A DNA stretch of 64,000 nucleotides from DATGMS01 sp040905145 (GTDB lineage Bacteria; Bacteroidota; Bacteroidia; Cytophagales; Cyclobacteriaceae). The notes under the pieces were generated by a model. It saw only the letters and a program-made list of their open reading frames with translations. It did no database searches and was not told where the DNA came from. Position numbers and translations under genes: made by a program. Below, one piece after another: positions 27,601 through 35,371 of this stretch; the stretch's first letter is position 1, and the number at the start of each line of letters is the position of its first letter. The stretch covers positions 45,490-109,489 of the forward strand of contig JBBDSC010000155.1 of the NCBI GenBank assembly GCA_040905145.1. The letters run 5' to 3'.

Positions 27601-28089
27601 ATCCTTTCGGCCAGTTTTATGGACAAAGGTGGGGATAATATTAAACCACTGGCAGGAAGCAATTCGCTGGCACTCCAAAACAGCCAACTGGATTTTAACC
27701 AGGTCGCCAATTTACAGGGCTTCAATTCGCTCAATATGGACGGAAGGAATATTATGGTAGCACCTACCAGACCCGGGCACTTTAGTTTTAACCAAATTGA
27801 TCTGACAGATGTTACCTCTGTGGAAATCATCTCCGGAAGCCAGGAAGTTTTAAAGCAAGGTTATAAGCTAGTGCTTAAACTGGATGGTCCTGAGGGAAAA
27901 ACAATTGGTGAAACAACCATACAGGCTAAAAATGGAGCCCGTCAAGGTGCGTTTATTTCCATTCCAACTTCTGTACAGATTGATCCTGTTGCGGACGGCA
28001 AATTACACGATCTGTATATAGTAACCGAACCGATAGGGGAAGATGAAATAAACATGGCCTTGGTTTCCATGGAACTGAAGGCAGAATAA
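24649..28089 (+). CDS. Multidomain lipoprotein: ThuA, PQQ-type sugar dehydrogenase, PKD, cytochrome c, CBM6-like
   Basis: A 1146-residue surface or periplasmic lipoprotein (lipobox ends in FLFAAC; ATG at 24649). Domains in order: ThuA/trehalose-utilisation fold about 30-250 (GGGFVGIHAAADTEYEWDWY); six-bladed propeller of the soluble glucose dehydrogenase family about 270-705 (GLMGLQADPNFAENGYIYLF, SIAFDKDGLLYISAGDNA, GNRNPYRISVDQKTG); PKD about 717-802; class I cytochrome c with CKSCH at 884-888 and a distal MMPANP methionine; C-terminal CBM6-like beta-sandwich about 985-1146. It probably oxidises a sugar with electrons passing through its own haem. The Ccm cluster later in the window would supply that haem. 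Confidence 0.85.
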   Translation: MNIYNNITQYLIFMGCLFLFAACSQRSGTPKILVFSKTAGFYHESIPDGMAAIQKLGLENDFDVDTTTQAEMFHEENLEKYSTVVFLSTTGDVLNHYQEADFERYIQAGGGFVGIHAAADTEYEWDWYGQMVGGYFIDHPGINDPHPNVQKGVVEIVDEKHSSTEFLPTSWERTDEWYSYKEFNDEVHVLMALDEASYQGGYDMGEHPIAWYHEYDGGRAFYTGGGHTANSFQEELFLRHVLEGIQYGIGQNKKLDYSKAISKRVPEEDRFTKTELATGEFTEPTEITVLPNLDILIAQRRGEVLLYKNGDSTANQIAHLDVYWKTEVEGVNAEEGLMGLQADPNFAENGYIYLFYSPSDTSTNRLSRFIFENDRLDLKSEKMILEFYSQRDICCHTGGSIAFDKDGLLYISAGDNATPFNQPSGKYTNQGYAPLDDRPGFEQYDAARSSGNSNDLRGKILRIRVLEDGSYEIPEGNLYPVGMDGTRPEIYVQGNRNPYRISVDQKTGFLYWGEVGPDARGDSLEARGPRGYDEVNQAREAGFFGWPFFVGNNYAYRSYDYNTGESGQPFDPKNPVNLSPNNTGLKELPPAQPAFIWYPYDASPDFPQVGTGGRNAMAGPVFYSDLYPESTRLPEYYDGKLFIYEWIRGWIKVVTMKPNGDFEKMEPFMESTKFNSLIDLEMGSNGKLYLLEYGSGWFSKNANATLSRIDYNPGNRAPKVEDISLNQTSGMVPFSLEITANASDPENDALTYVWDLGNGETKETSEPNLQYTYDEIGEYSVSVEVRDPSNLNASSNAIDVYVGNVAPEVNISIEGNKTFYFPNKKVEYSIEITDENHPDAGEDLSTLIVSADYIEGFDKAEASLGHLIMTEAMVGKSLVESLTCKSCHKQDEVSIGPAYTAVAAKYEKDPQADSYLINKIIKGGSGVWGETMMPANPDMKQNNARKIVSWILSLAGDKEANNSLPASGSIDPTVGKPASANGVFILSASFMDKGGDNIKPLAGSNSLALQNSQLDFNQVANLQGFNSLNMDGRNIMVAPTRPGHFSFNQIDLTDVTSVEIISGSQEVLKQGYKLVLKLDGPEGKTIGETTIQAKNGARQGAFISIPTSVQIDPVADGKLHDLYIVTEPIGEDEINMALVSMELKAE

Positions 28090-28123
28090 TCCTTTAATCA
28101 TAAAGGAAAATTATTGCTGTTTT

Positions 28124-28162
28124 AAGGAGCAGGAACTGGCAAAAAGCCGTTCCCTGCTCCTT
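28124..28162 (+). terminator. Hairpin downstream of the multidomain lipoprotein gene
   Basis: AAGGAGCAGGAAC and GTTCCCTGCTCCTT form a stem of ten perfect pairs plus AAC/GTT around a 12-base loop. It lacks a long T tract, so it may be a weak terminator or a transcript-protecting hairpin. Its right arm is part of a 26-27 bp segment repeated at 29419. Confidence 0.6.
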
Positions 28163-28177
28163 ATAAACAACGCCTAT
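28151..28177 (+). repeat. Direct repeat, left copy, bounding the RAYT/REP block
   Basis: TCCCTGCTCCTTATAAACAA plus CGCCTAT recurs as TCCCTGCTCCTTATAAGCAA plus GCCTAT at 29419-29444 (one substitution, one indel). The two copies enclose the whole transposase and repeat block. The left copy is half of the hairpin behind the preceding gene, which suggests it is the original. Confidence 0.7.
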
Positions 28178-28199
28178 CCATCCCCATAGCCAACCATTC

Positions 28200-28334
28200 C
28201 CGTTCGCTTCAGCTGACGGGTAAACCAATCCCATAAAAAACAGGCTTTAGCCACACTTTAAACCTGCTGGAAACATGGGGGCTAAAGCCTAAAACAGAGG
28301 GCACTACCTCTTTCCGTTGGCTGAAGCCGAACGG
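28200..28334 (+). repeat. 135-bp palindromic REP/MITE-like repeat, copy 1
   Basis: The ends are inverted (CCGTTCGCTTCAGC at the left, GGCTGAAGCCGAACGG at the right), with a nested GGCTTTAGCC and GGCTAAAGCC pair about 27 bases apart and a small GAGGGCACTACCTC hairpin. The same design and nearly the same sequence recur at 28462 and 29210, in the same orientation. Confidence 0.85.
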
Positions 28335-28461
28335 CAATGAAAGGAAAAACCGCCAAGACCATATAGAAGCAGGATTACAATACAGCACTGCCCGACCATA
28401 ACTAATGCAGGACGCGATGCAGGAATATAAAACCTGCAGAAGTCTGGAACACCAGCTTATA

Positions 28462-28596
28462 CCGTCCGCTTCAGCTGACGGGTAAACCAATCCCATAGAA
28501 TAACTGGCTTTAGCCACATTTTAAACCTGCTGGAAACATGGGGCTAAAGCCAAAAAACAGAGGCACTGCCTCTTTCCGTTGACTGAAGCCGAACGG
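28462..28596 (+). repeat. 135-bp palindromic REP/MITE-like repeat, copy 2
   Basis: Same architecture as copy 1 with scattered substitutions; its inner hairpin is the perfect GAGGCACTGCCTC. Several differences fall in stems, which can be used to test whether pairing is conserved. It ends about 100 bases before the transposase start. Confidence 0.85.
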
Positions 28597-28694
28597 GCAA
28601 TGTATTACAGCAATGCCTGAATGTGAAAGCCGGAGGCAATGCAAGAATATTGTTTTTTTTTCTTACATTAAAGTCCAATAAAACTTACAGGTTT

Positions 28695-29128
28695 ATGAGT
28701 TGGGTAAGGGTATGGATACACTTGGTCTATTCCACTAAATACAGAACACCTTTTTTTAATACGGCCCAAATAAGAGAGGTTGTTTTTCGTCATATCCAGG
28801 AAAATGCCAATAAAAAAAGGGTTTATTTGGAGTGAATGGGCATCAGGAGCATATTCATTGTTTGATTTCCTTAAATAAAACCCAGAGCATCAGTGAAACT
28901 GCCCAGTTGGTCAAAGGGGAATCTTCCTTTTGGATTAACAAAAATAAAATAACAAAAGACAAATTTATCTGGCAGGATGATTATTGGGCAGTTGGAGTAA
29001 GTGAAAGTCACGTGGAATCTGTTAAAAAGTATATTCGCCAACAGGAGCTGCATCACCAGAAGAAGACTTTTACTGAAGAAATCGACGAATTTATGCAAAA
29101 GTATGGCTGGGAAATTATTAAAGGTTAA
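28695..29128 (+). pseudogene. REP-associated tyrosine transposase (RAYT) with a frame break
   Basis: Two overlapping frames give one Y1/IS200-like transposase. Frame 1 (ATG at 28695) reads MSWVRVWIHLVYSTKYR to YLE and stops at 28833-28835; frame 2 (from GTG 28832) reads VNGHQEHIHCLISLNK, with HIH as the HUH metal-binding motif, and continues through FIWQDDYWAVGVSESHVE and KKYIRQQELHHQKKTF, where the tyrosine helix lies. The frames overlap as GTGA, so a -1 shift would join YLE to VNGHQEHIH in a family-like way. It is either a recent one-base indel or translational coupling. Copies of a 135-bp repeat flank it. Confidence 0.85.
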
Positions 29129-29163
29129 AGATCCTACTCTTGTAACTTTAGCCGCAAATCATT

Positions 29164-29182
29164 CCGTCCGCTTCAGCTGACG
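29164..29182 (+). repeat. Partial copy of the 135-bp repeat (left end only)
   Basis: CCGTCCGCTTCAGCTGACG, the left terminus of the repeat, stands alone 28 bases before copy 3, after which the sequence continues with the usual CCATAGCCAACCATTCC lead-in. It suggests repeated excision or insertion at the same place. Confidence 0.6.
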
Positions 29183-29209
29183 AATAACCATTCCCATAGC
29201 CAACCATTC

Positions 29210-29344
29210 CCGTCTGCTTCAGCTGACGGGTAAACCAATCCCATAAAAAACAGGCTTTAGCCACATTTTAAACCTGCTGGAAACATGGGGGCTAAAGCCT
29301 AAAACAGAGGGCACTACCTCTTTCCGTTGGCTGAAGCCGAACGG
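29210..29344 (+). repeat. 135-bp palindromic REP/MITE-like repeat, copy 3
   Basis: Downstream of the transposase; almost identical to copy 1, including the shared 16-base lead-in CATAGCCAACCATTCC. Same orientation as copies 1 and 2. The rest of 29129-29496 holds no gene. Confidence 0.85.
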
Positions 29345-29418
29345 CAATGTATTACAGCAAAGCCTGACTTTGACTAAAGAAAAATTTCTTACCCACTCAA
29401 CCGATGACAAAAGCAAAG

Positions 29419-29444
29419 TCCCTGCTCCTTATAAGCAAGCCTAT
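29419..29444 (+). repeat. Direct repeat, right copy, bounding the RAYT/REP block
   Basis: Second copy of the segment at 28151-28177. Here it is no longer part of a hairpin, consistent with being a duplicate left by insertion or recombination. Confidence 0.7.
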
Positions 29445-29496
29445 GAGGTTACATAATTAAGACAACTTCATGAGATCGATCTGAGATTCATGCGCC

Positions 29497-30174
29497 TTAT
29501 CTCCCCATCAAATCCCCATAAGTTTCGATACCCTTCTTTTCCGCAATTTTCAAAAGCTTTACCAAAAGCTGGGCCGTTAAAAATGCATCACCTGAAGCGG
29601 CATGCCTATCATTCAAGGGTATATTGTAACGCTCACATAAACTGTCTAAAGAGTAATCGGCCATATTCGCCAGTCGGGGATTGGAATTTTTACCGATTTC
29701 CAGGCGGATGGCCAGATAAAGGATATCAAGAATGGGATTCTGAAGCTTTTTAAGCCCAAAAGACCTGCCTGCTCTTTCCAACATGGCCACATCAAAACCA
29801 GCATGATGGGCCACCACAATAGAATTACCTATCTCATGCAGGAATTTGTCAACGAACTCTTCAAGAGTAATAAAACCGTCAGCTTTAATGATTTCATGAA
29901 CTTTGATCGCTTCTTTGCCTTGCTTTTTGAGCTTTAAATAATATTCTTTAACGGTGTTTATTTTGATGCTATAGCTCTGTACCCTGACCGACCCAAAGGA
30001 AATAATATAATCGGTCCTTATATTCAGCCCAGTAATTTCTGTATCCAGAACAGTAAAATCCAACCCCGAAACGGGTCGATCCTTTAGGGTCTTTTCATTA
30101 AACAAGGTTTCGTAGTCCAGGACAAAGGACGATGGGATTATTTTTTCCTTCTTAATGAAATCAAACCAACCCAT
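29497..30174 (-). CDS. DEDDh 3'-5' exonuclease (DNA polymerase III epsilon-like)
   Basis: A 225-residue exonuclease. ExoI is TVLDTEITGL (Asp44, Glu46; the usual DTETTG has Ile here), ExoII AHHAGFDVAML, ExoIII the DRHAASGDA loop with the His and Asp of the DEDDh class. The N-terminal 40 residues (MGWFDFIKKE) are extra. The ATG at 30174 is one base after the stop of the upstream DUF294 protein, so they are coupled; the longer open frame overlapping that gene is rejected. This exonuclease commonly accompanies DUF294/symporter/acs modules, but why is not established. Confidence 0.88.
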   Translation of the reverse strand: MGWFDFIKKEKIIPSSFVLDYETLFNEKTLKDRPVSGLDFTVLDTEITGLNIRTDYIISFGSVRVQSYSIKINTVKEYYLKLKKQGKEAIKVHEIIKADGFITLEEFVDKFLHEIGNSIVVAHHAGFDVAMLERAGRSFGLKKLQNPILDILYLAIRLEIGKNSNPRLANMADYSLDSLCERYNIPLNDRHAASGDAFLTAQLLVKLLKIAEKKGIETYGDLMGR

Positions 30175-30175
30175 A

Positions 30176-31563
30176 TCAACTTCCAAAAAAGTCCAATTGA
30201 AAACGTACTCTGATGATCCTCTGCAGTTCATCAATTGGAACAAAGGCATTTTTGAGTAACTGCCTTTGCAATTTCCCTAAAGCTTGGGGCTGAATGAAGC
30301 GACCGGAATCCCCTGACCTTAGCCCTTCAATCACCCTTATCCGCATAAAAATCTCATACGCTTTCCCTGCTTCCCTAAAAATATCCGCATCATTAGGTTC
30401 CATCTCGGCTAATTTTTCAAATCTTTTGAATGTATTGTTTATCCCCACGATTCTGTGGCTCAGGACCATTAACCTGGCAGCATCGACCAAAGGCATCATG
30501 GCTCGTAATTTTATATCAAACTTGTCCTGATGCTCGCCTGACTTCTCCACTACAAAATTTCTGAAAAAGCCCAAAGGAGGAGGATTTAACAGTGCGTTTC
30601 GCGCCAGAAAATTTAAAAATATTTTCTTCTCCTCCACTAGTTCATAAATATGGTTAACCATTTCTTTGGCCAATTCCTTTGCCCCATAAATGCCCCTAAA
30701 GTCAAAAAAGATGGAAACCNNNNNNNNNNNNNNNNNNNNNNNNNNNNNNNNNNNNNNNNNNNNNNNNNNNNNNNNNNNNNNNNNNNNNNNNNNNNNNNNN
30801 NNNNNNNNNNNNNNNNNNNGATGGAAACCACTTGCTTTCATTATTTCTATGACCTCCCCTGCTATCAGAAGGAGATAATCTTTGGTCCTCTCCTTATTTT
30901 GCTCCTCCACATCTTCAAATACTATCGCATTGTCAATGTCTGTCCTCAATAATTGCTCTCCCCTACCCTCACTTCCTAAAGAAAGGAAGCAAAATTTCAC
31001 CTTATTTACATCCTCAAAATCCTCATCATGCTTTTTCTTGGCGATGATTACCGCCCTGAAAAAACCATTAAACCCTTATCCTTCGAAGGTCCGGTAAAAA
31101 GTCTCCTCGCCATTTGGGATTGGGATAAGTCTGACCTTACCACCACTTGGCCCGAGGCAAATCCTGCTGCAAAATACAAACTTACCAGATTGTTTTCTTC
31201 CAGAATCCTCTCAAAAACCCCTACCGGAACAGCATATACCAGAGTATCTTCCGCGGCAAAAGCGTTAAGAATATATGGACGCTTCCCCAAAAGTGTCAAA
31301 ACTCCAAAAACATCCCCCTCATCACAATATTCCATAATTTGGGGAACACCATTGCGGTCTTCGGTCAAGTTTACAAAACCCTCCTTTATTACAAAAAAAT
31401 GCTTCTTAGCTGGCTCTCCTTGATAAAAAAGATATTCCCCTTTGGAAAAATACATCAACTCCACTTCCTTCGCCACATTTTTCAATAAATCATCCGATAG
31501 AAAGCTGAAAGGCGGAAACCGCTTTAAAAATTCTTTCACTCTATTGACGATGACGTTGGCCAT
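30176..31563 (-). pseudogene. cNMP-binding/DUF294 nucleotidyltransferase-like regulator, damaged and interrupted by an assembly gap
   Basis: The N-terminal part (31048-31563) is a cyclic-nucleotide-binding domain (YFSKGEYLFYQGEPAKKHFF, FGVLTLLGKRPYILNAFA). The C-terminal part (from about 31070 down to 30176, another frame) reads RAVIIAKKKHDEDFEDVN and CFLSLGSEGRGEQLLRTDID, the DUF294 nucleotidyltransferase core, then NPPPLGFFRNFVVEKSGEHQ of the C-terminal domain. The two CBS domains that normally lie between are missing and the frames do not match, the junction being at about 31070-31095. In addition 100 Ns at 30720-30819 hide about 33 residues. It sits directly downstream of acs, where intact homologues are common. 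Confidence 0.75.
30720..30819. other. Assembly gap (100 Ns)
   Basis: A run of exactly 100 N inside the DUF294 gene. The ten bases on both sides are identical (GATGGAAACC), once coding GFH and once VSI on the minus strand in different frames. Family spacing suggests the true gap is close to the placeholder length. Confidence 0.98.
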
Positions 31564-31582
31564 TTTGTGGTTATTGCCCTTC

Positions 31583-33478
31583 TTATTCTACTCTCCCTTT
31601 GATAATTTCTTCTACTACTTCCGGGTCCAATAAGGTAGAGATATCCCCCATATCCATATTTCCTTCGGCAATCTTTCGAAGGATTCTTCTCATAATTTTC
31701 CCTGACCGGGTCTTTGGAAGCCCCCGGACTACCTGTATCTTATCAGGCTTGGCAATAGGCCCAATGATGCGGGTAACCGTATCTTTGATTTCATTGATCA
31801 GGTTGGCCTCTGTTCTATTGGTCAGGTCACAGATGATGAAGGCATATATTCCCTGTCCCTTCACTTCATGCGGATAACCAACTATAGCCGATTCCACGAC
31901 CAATGGATGTTCGTTGATGGCGTTTTCAACTTCTGCGGTGCCCATTCTATGTCCGGAAACATTAATCACATCATCCACTCGACCCAATATTCTGTAGTAT
32001 CCATCATGGTCCCTTTTAACTCCATCGCCTGAAAAATACATTCCCTTGTACGAAGAGAAATAAGTTTGCTTACATCTCTCGTGATCACCGTAGGTGGTCC
32101 GGATCATCCCTGGCCATGGGAATTTAACGCAGAGATTTCCCTCTACCGAATTTCCGGTCAATTCTTTCCCTTCACCATCCATAATCGCCAATTGTATACC
32201 GGGCAAAGGCAAAGTAGCATAAGCTGGTTTAGTCGGTGTGACTCCAGCAATAGGGGAAACCATTATCCCTCCTGTTTCCGTTTGCCACCATGTATCCACT
32301 ATGGGGCATTTTGTCTTTCCAATATGCGTATGATACCAATGCCAAGCTTCTTCATTGATGGGCTCGCCTACAGAACCCAATACTTTCAAAGAATCCAATT
32401 TAAAAGGTTCAATAGGTTTGGTGCCAAATGCTTGAAGGGCCCTGATAGCCGTCGGAGCAGTATAAAACTGGTTGACCTGATATTTGTCGATGATCTCCCA
32501 AAACCTTCCTGCATCCGGGTAAGTGGGCACTCCTTCAAACATTACGGAAGTTGCCCCGGCCAATAATGGCCCATATACAATATAAGAATGGCCCGTAACC
32601 CATCCAATATCTGCGGTACACCAGTATACATCCCCTGAGGAATACTGAAAGACATTTTCAAAAGTATACTTGGTAAAAACCATGTAACCTCCACAGGTAT
32701 GTACCACCCCTTTTGGCTTGCCCGTAGATCCTGAGGTATATAAAATATAAAGCAGGTCTTCACTGTCGGTTTCTTCCGCTTTACAGCTATCCGGCTGATC
32801 TGAGATTACATCATGCCACCAATAATCCCTTCCTTCCTTCATCTCCACTTCTTGATGGGTCCTCTGGTAAACAATAACAGATTCTACGTGTGAGGTTTTT
32901 TCCAAGGCTTCGTCCACAACACGTTTAATGGCTATCTTCTTGGCGCCACGAAAATTCCCATCAGATGTTAAGATCACCTTGGCTTCACAATCGTTGATTC
33001 TGTCGGCCAAAGCATTGCTGGAAAAACCTGCGAAAACCACAGAATGAACCGCGCCCAGCCTCGCACAGGCCAACATGGCAATAGCCGCTTCAGGTACCAT
33101 GGGCATATAGATGATCACTTTATCCCCTTTCTTCACCCCTTTTTGTTTAAGGGCATTGGAAAATCTGCAAACCTCGTGATAAAGCTCCTGGTAGGTAATG
33201 GTTCTCCCTTCCTCGGTTGGATCATTGGGTTCCCATATAATTGCCGGCCTATCCCCAATGGTATATAAATGCCTCTCGAGAATATTTTCGGTAATATTTA
33301 ATTTTGCATTGACAAACCATTTGATATCCGGTTCATCAAAATTCCACTCCAACACTTTATCCCACCTTTTTTTCCAGTGAAAGGAATCTGCGATCCGAGA
33401 CCAAAATTTTTCAGGTTCAGTTACACTTTTTTGATATTCATGAAAATAACCACTTAGGGTTTGGATTCTATCACTCAT
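31583..33478 (-). CDS. acs: Acetyl-CoA synthetase (AMP-forming)
   Basis: A 631-residue Acs that activates acetate to acetyl-CoA through acetyl-AMP. The P-loop-like YTSGSTGKPKG is at 247-257, VDTWWQTETGG and the hinge GRVDDVINVSGHRMG follow, and LPKTRSGKIMRR contains Lys594, the lysine whose acetylation switches the enzyme off in other bacteria. Length is typical. The symporter and DUF4212 genes upstream should import acetate or a similar carboxylate for it, and the damaged cNMP/DUF294 gene lies 19 bases downstream. Confidence 0.97.
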   Translation of the reverse strand: MSDRIQTLSGYFHEYQKSVTEPEKFWSRIADSFHWKKRWDKVLEWNFDEPDIKWFVNAKLNITENILERHLYTIGDRPAIIWEPNDPTEEGRTITYQELYHEVCRFSNALKQKGVKKGDKVIIYMPMVPEAAIAMLACARLGAVHSVVFAGFSSNALADRINDCEAKVILTSDGNFRGAKKIAIKRVVDEALEKTSHVESVIVYQRTHQEVEMKEGRDYWWHDVISDQPDSCKAEETDSEDLLYILYTSGSTGKPKGVVHTCGGYMVFTKYTFENVFQYSSGDVYWCTADIGWVTGHSYIVYGPLLAGATSVMFEGVPTYPDAGRFWEIIDKYQVNQFYTAPTAIRALQAFGTKPIEPFKLDSLKVLGSVGEPINEEAWHWYHTHIGKTKCPIVDTWWQTETGGIMVSPIAGVTPTKPAYATLPLPGIQLAIMDGEGKELTGNSVEGNLCVKFPWPGMIRTTYGDHERCKQTYFSSYKGMYFSGDGVKRDHDGYYRILGRVDDVINVSGHRMGTAEVENAINEHPLVVESAIVGYPHEVKGQGIYAFIICDLTNRTEANLINEIKDTVTRIIGPIAKPDKIQVVRGLPKTRSGKIMRRILRKIAEGNMDMGDISTLLDPEVVEEIIKGRVE

Positions 33479-33646
33479 GATACTTTGGTTATTTGACTAT
33501 TGTTATTAATATATTCTATCCTAAAATTCCTCAAGCCCTAAATTACTAATTATTTGGATCTTCATAATCATTGATCGGGAAACCACTGACCTTTATGCCC
33601 CAATTATCGTTCCTTGAATATAGAAATTTAAAAGCCTGTTAAATCA

Positions 33647-35350
33647 TTAATGGTGATGGGCTTCACCTGCGCCCCTGGGAATTCTTATATCCTGTATGAT
33701 ATCCTGCACATGTTGAGGTGGTGGTGGAGTCATTTTTGAAACAACATAACAAGCGATAACATTTAGAATCATCCCAACAGTACCAATACCTTCAGGGGAA
33801 ATGCCAAACCACCAGTTATCTGGACTGACCGCCTGTTCTGATAACCCAAAGAGTTCCATCCCAAATTTGAAATAAATAATATAACCCAAGGTAAAAACAA
33901 GACCGGTAAGCATTCCTGCAATAGCCCCTTCTTTATTTATCCGGGTAGAAAATATCCCCATGATAATCACAGGGAAAAAAGAGGCCGCTGCCAGACCAAA
34001 GGCAAAAGCCACCACTTGTGCCACAAATCCCGGAGGGTTAATGCCGAAATATCCTGCAATGACTACAGCGACTGCAGCTGAAATTCTGGCTATTAAAAGT
34101 TCTGTCTTTTCTGTCATGGAAGGGACAAATGTCCTAAAAAGATCTCTGGATACGGAGGTGGATATAACCAATAATAATCCTGCCGCTGTGGAAAGAGCTG
34201 CTGCCATACCGCCTGCAGCCACCAAACCTACCACCCAATTAGGCAGGTTGGCTATTTCCGGGGAAGCCAGCACCATGATATCCTTGTCAATAATCATTTC
34301 ATTTGTTTCCTCCTGTGGAGTGTACTGTACAATGCCATCCTGGTTGACATCCCTAATTTCGATCAAATTTGTTTTTTGCCAGTTCGTCACCCATTCTGGC
34401 AATTGGTCCACAGGTTGCCCAACCAAGGTATCTATGGCATTATACATCCCAAAAGCTGCTACAGCAGGAGCGGTAGTATACAATATGGCGATAAAAACCA
34501 AGGCATAACCAGCAGATAACCGCGCATCCTTCACTCTGGGCACCGTAAAAAACCTGACAATAACATGCGGTAGACCTGCAGTCCCCACCATTAAAGCCAA
34601 GGTAATTGCAAAAACATCCACCATGGACTTTTTCCCACTCGTGTATTCATTAAACCCCATTTCGGTCAATACTCCGTCCAATTTGTCCAATAGGTAAGTT
34701 CCATCTCCAACGGTATCCCCAAAACCCAATTGGGGAATAGGATTACCTGTTAACTGCATAGAAATAAATATTGCAGGTACCATAAAGGCAAAGATTAACA
34801 CACAATACTGAGCTACCTGGGTGTAGGTGATTCCTTTCATACCACCCAATACCGCATAAAAAAACACAATGGCCATACCGATCAATACTCCGGTATTGAT
34901 ATCTACTTCCAAATACCTGGAAAACACAATTCCTACTCCCCGCATCTGGCCGGATACATAAGTAAAGCATATAAACAGCGCACAAAATACGGCAACCACC
35001 CTCGCCTTATTGGAATAATATCTATCTCCTACAAAATCCGGAACGGTAAACTTTCCAAATTTCCTTAGATAGGGAGCAAGCAGAAGTGCCAATAAAACAT
35101 AACCGCCCGTCCAGCCCATCAGGTACACAGAGCCGTCATAACCGGAGAAGGCTATAATCCCCGCCATCGAAATGAAGGAGGCCGCTGACATCCAATCCGC
35201 TGCTGTAGCCATACCGTTGGCAAGGGGGGAAACCCCTCCCCCAGCTGTATAAAATTCTTTGGTCGAACCCGCTCTCGTGTAAATAGCAATTCCAATATAG
35301 AGGGCAAATGATAAACCTACCAATATATAGGTCCAGGTTAAAATTTCCAT
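33647..35350 (-). CDS. Sodium:solute symporter, large subunit (acetate/carboxylate type, VC_2705-like)
   Basis: A 567-residue SSS-family transporter with 13 or so membrane helices. FYTAGGGVSPLANGMATAADW in the form GGGVSPLANGMATAADWMSA and GLVAAGGMAAALSTAAGLLL are the sodium-site helices. A soluble loop near residue 340 carries DVNQDGIVQY, an EF-hand-like stretch found in this subfamily, whose members work with a DUF4212 small subunit. The small-subunit gene is 21 bases upstream, and acs follows, so acetate is the likely cargo, though other short carboxylates cannot be excluded. A 168-base gap separates it from acs. Confidence 0.92.
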   Translation of the reverse strand: MEILTWTYILVGLSFALYIGIAIYTRAGSTKEFYTAGGGVSPLANGMATAADWMSAASFISMAGIIAFSGYDGSVYLMGWTGGYVLLALLLAPYLRKFGKFTVPDFVGDRYYSNKARVVAVFCALFICFTYVSGQMRGVGIVFSRYLEVDINTGVLIGMAIVFFYAVLGGMKGITYTQVAQYCVLIFAFMVPAIFISMQLTGNPIPQLGFGDTVGDGTYLLDKLDGVLTEMGFNEYTSGKKSMVDVFAITLALMVGTAGLPHVIVRFFTVPRVKDARLSAGYALVFIAILYTTAPAVAAFGMYNAIDTLVGQPVDQLPEWVTNWQKTNLIEIRDVNQDGIVQYTPQEETNEMIIDKDIMVLASPEIANLPNWVVGLVAAGGMAAALSTAAGLLLVISTSVSRDLFRTFVPSMTEKTELLIARISAAVAVVIAGYFGINPPGFVAQVVAFAFGLAAASFFPVIIMGIFSTRINKEGAIAGMLTGLVFTLGYIIYFKFGMELFGLSEQAVSPDNWWFGISPEGIGTVGMILNVIACYVVSKMTPPPPQHVQDIIQDIRIPRGAGEAHHH

Positions 35351-35371
35351 TGTTTGTTTCGGGTTTGTTTT

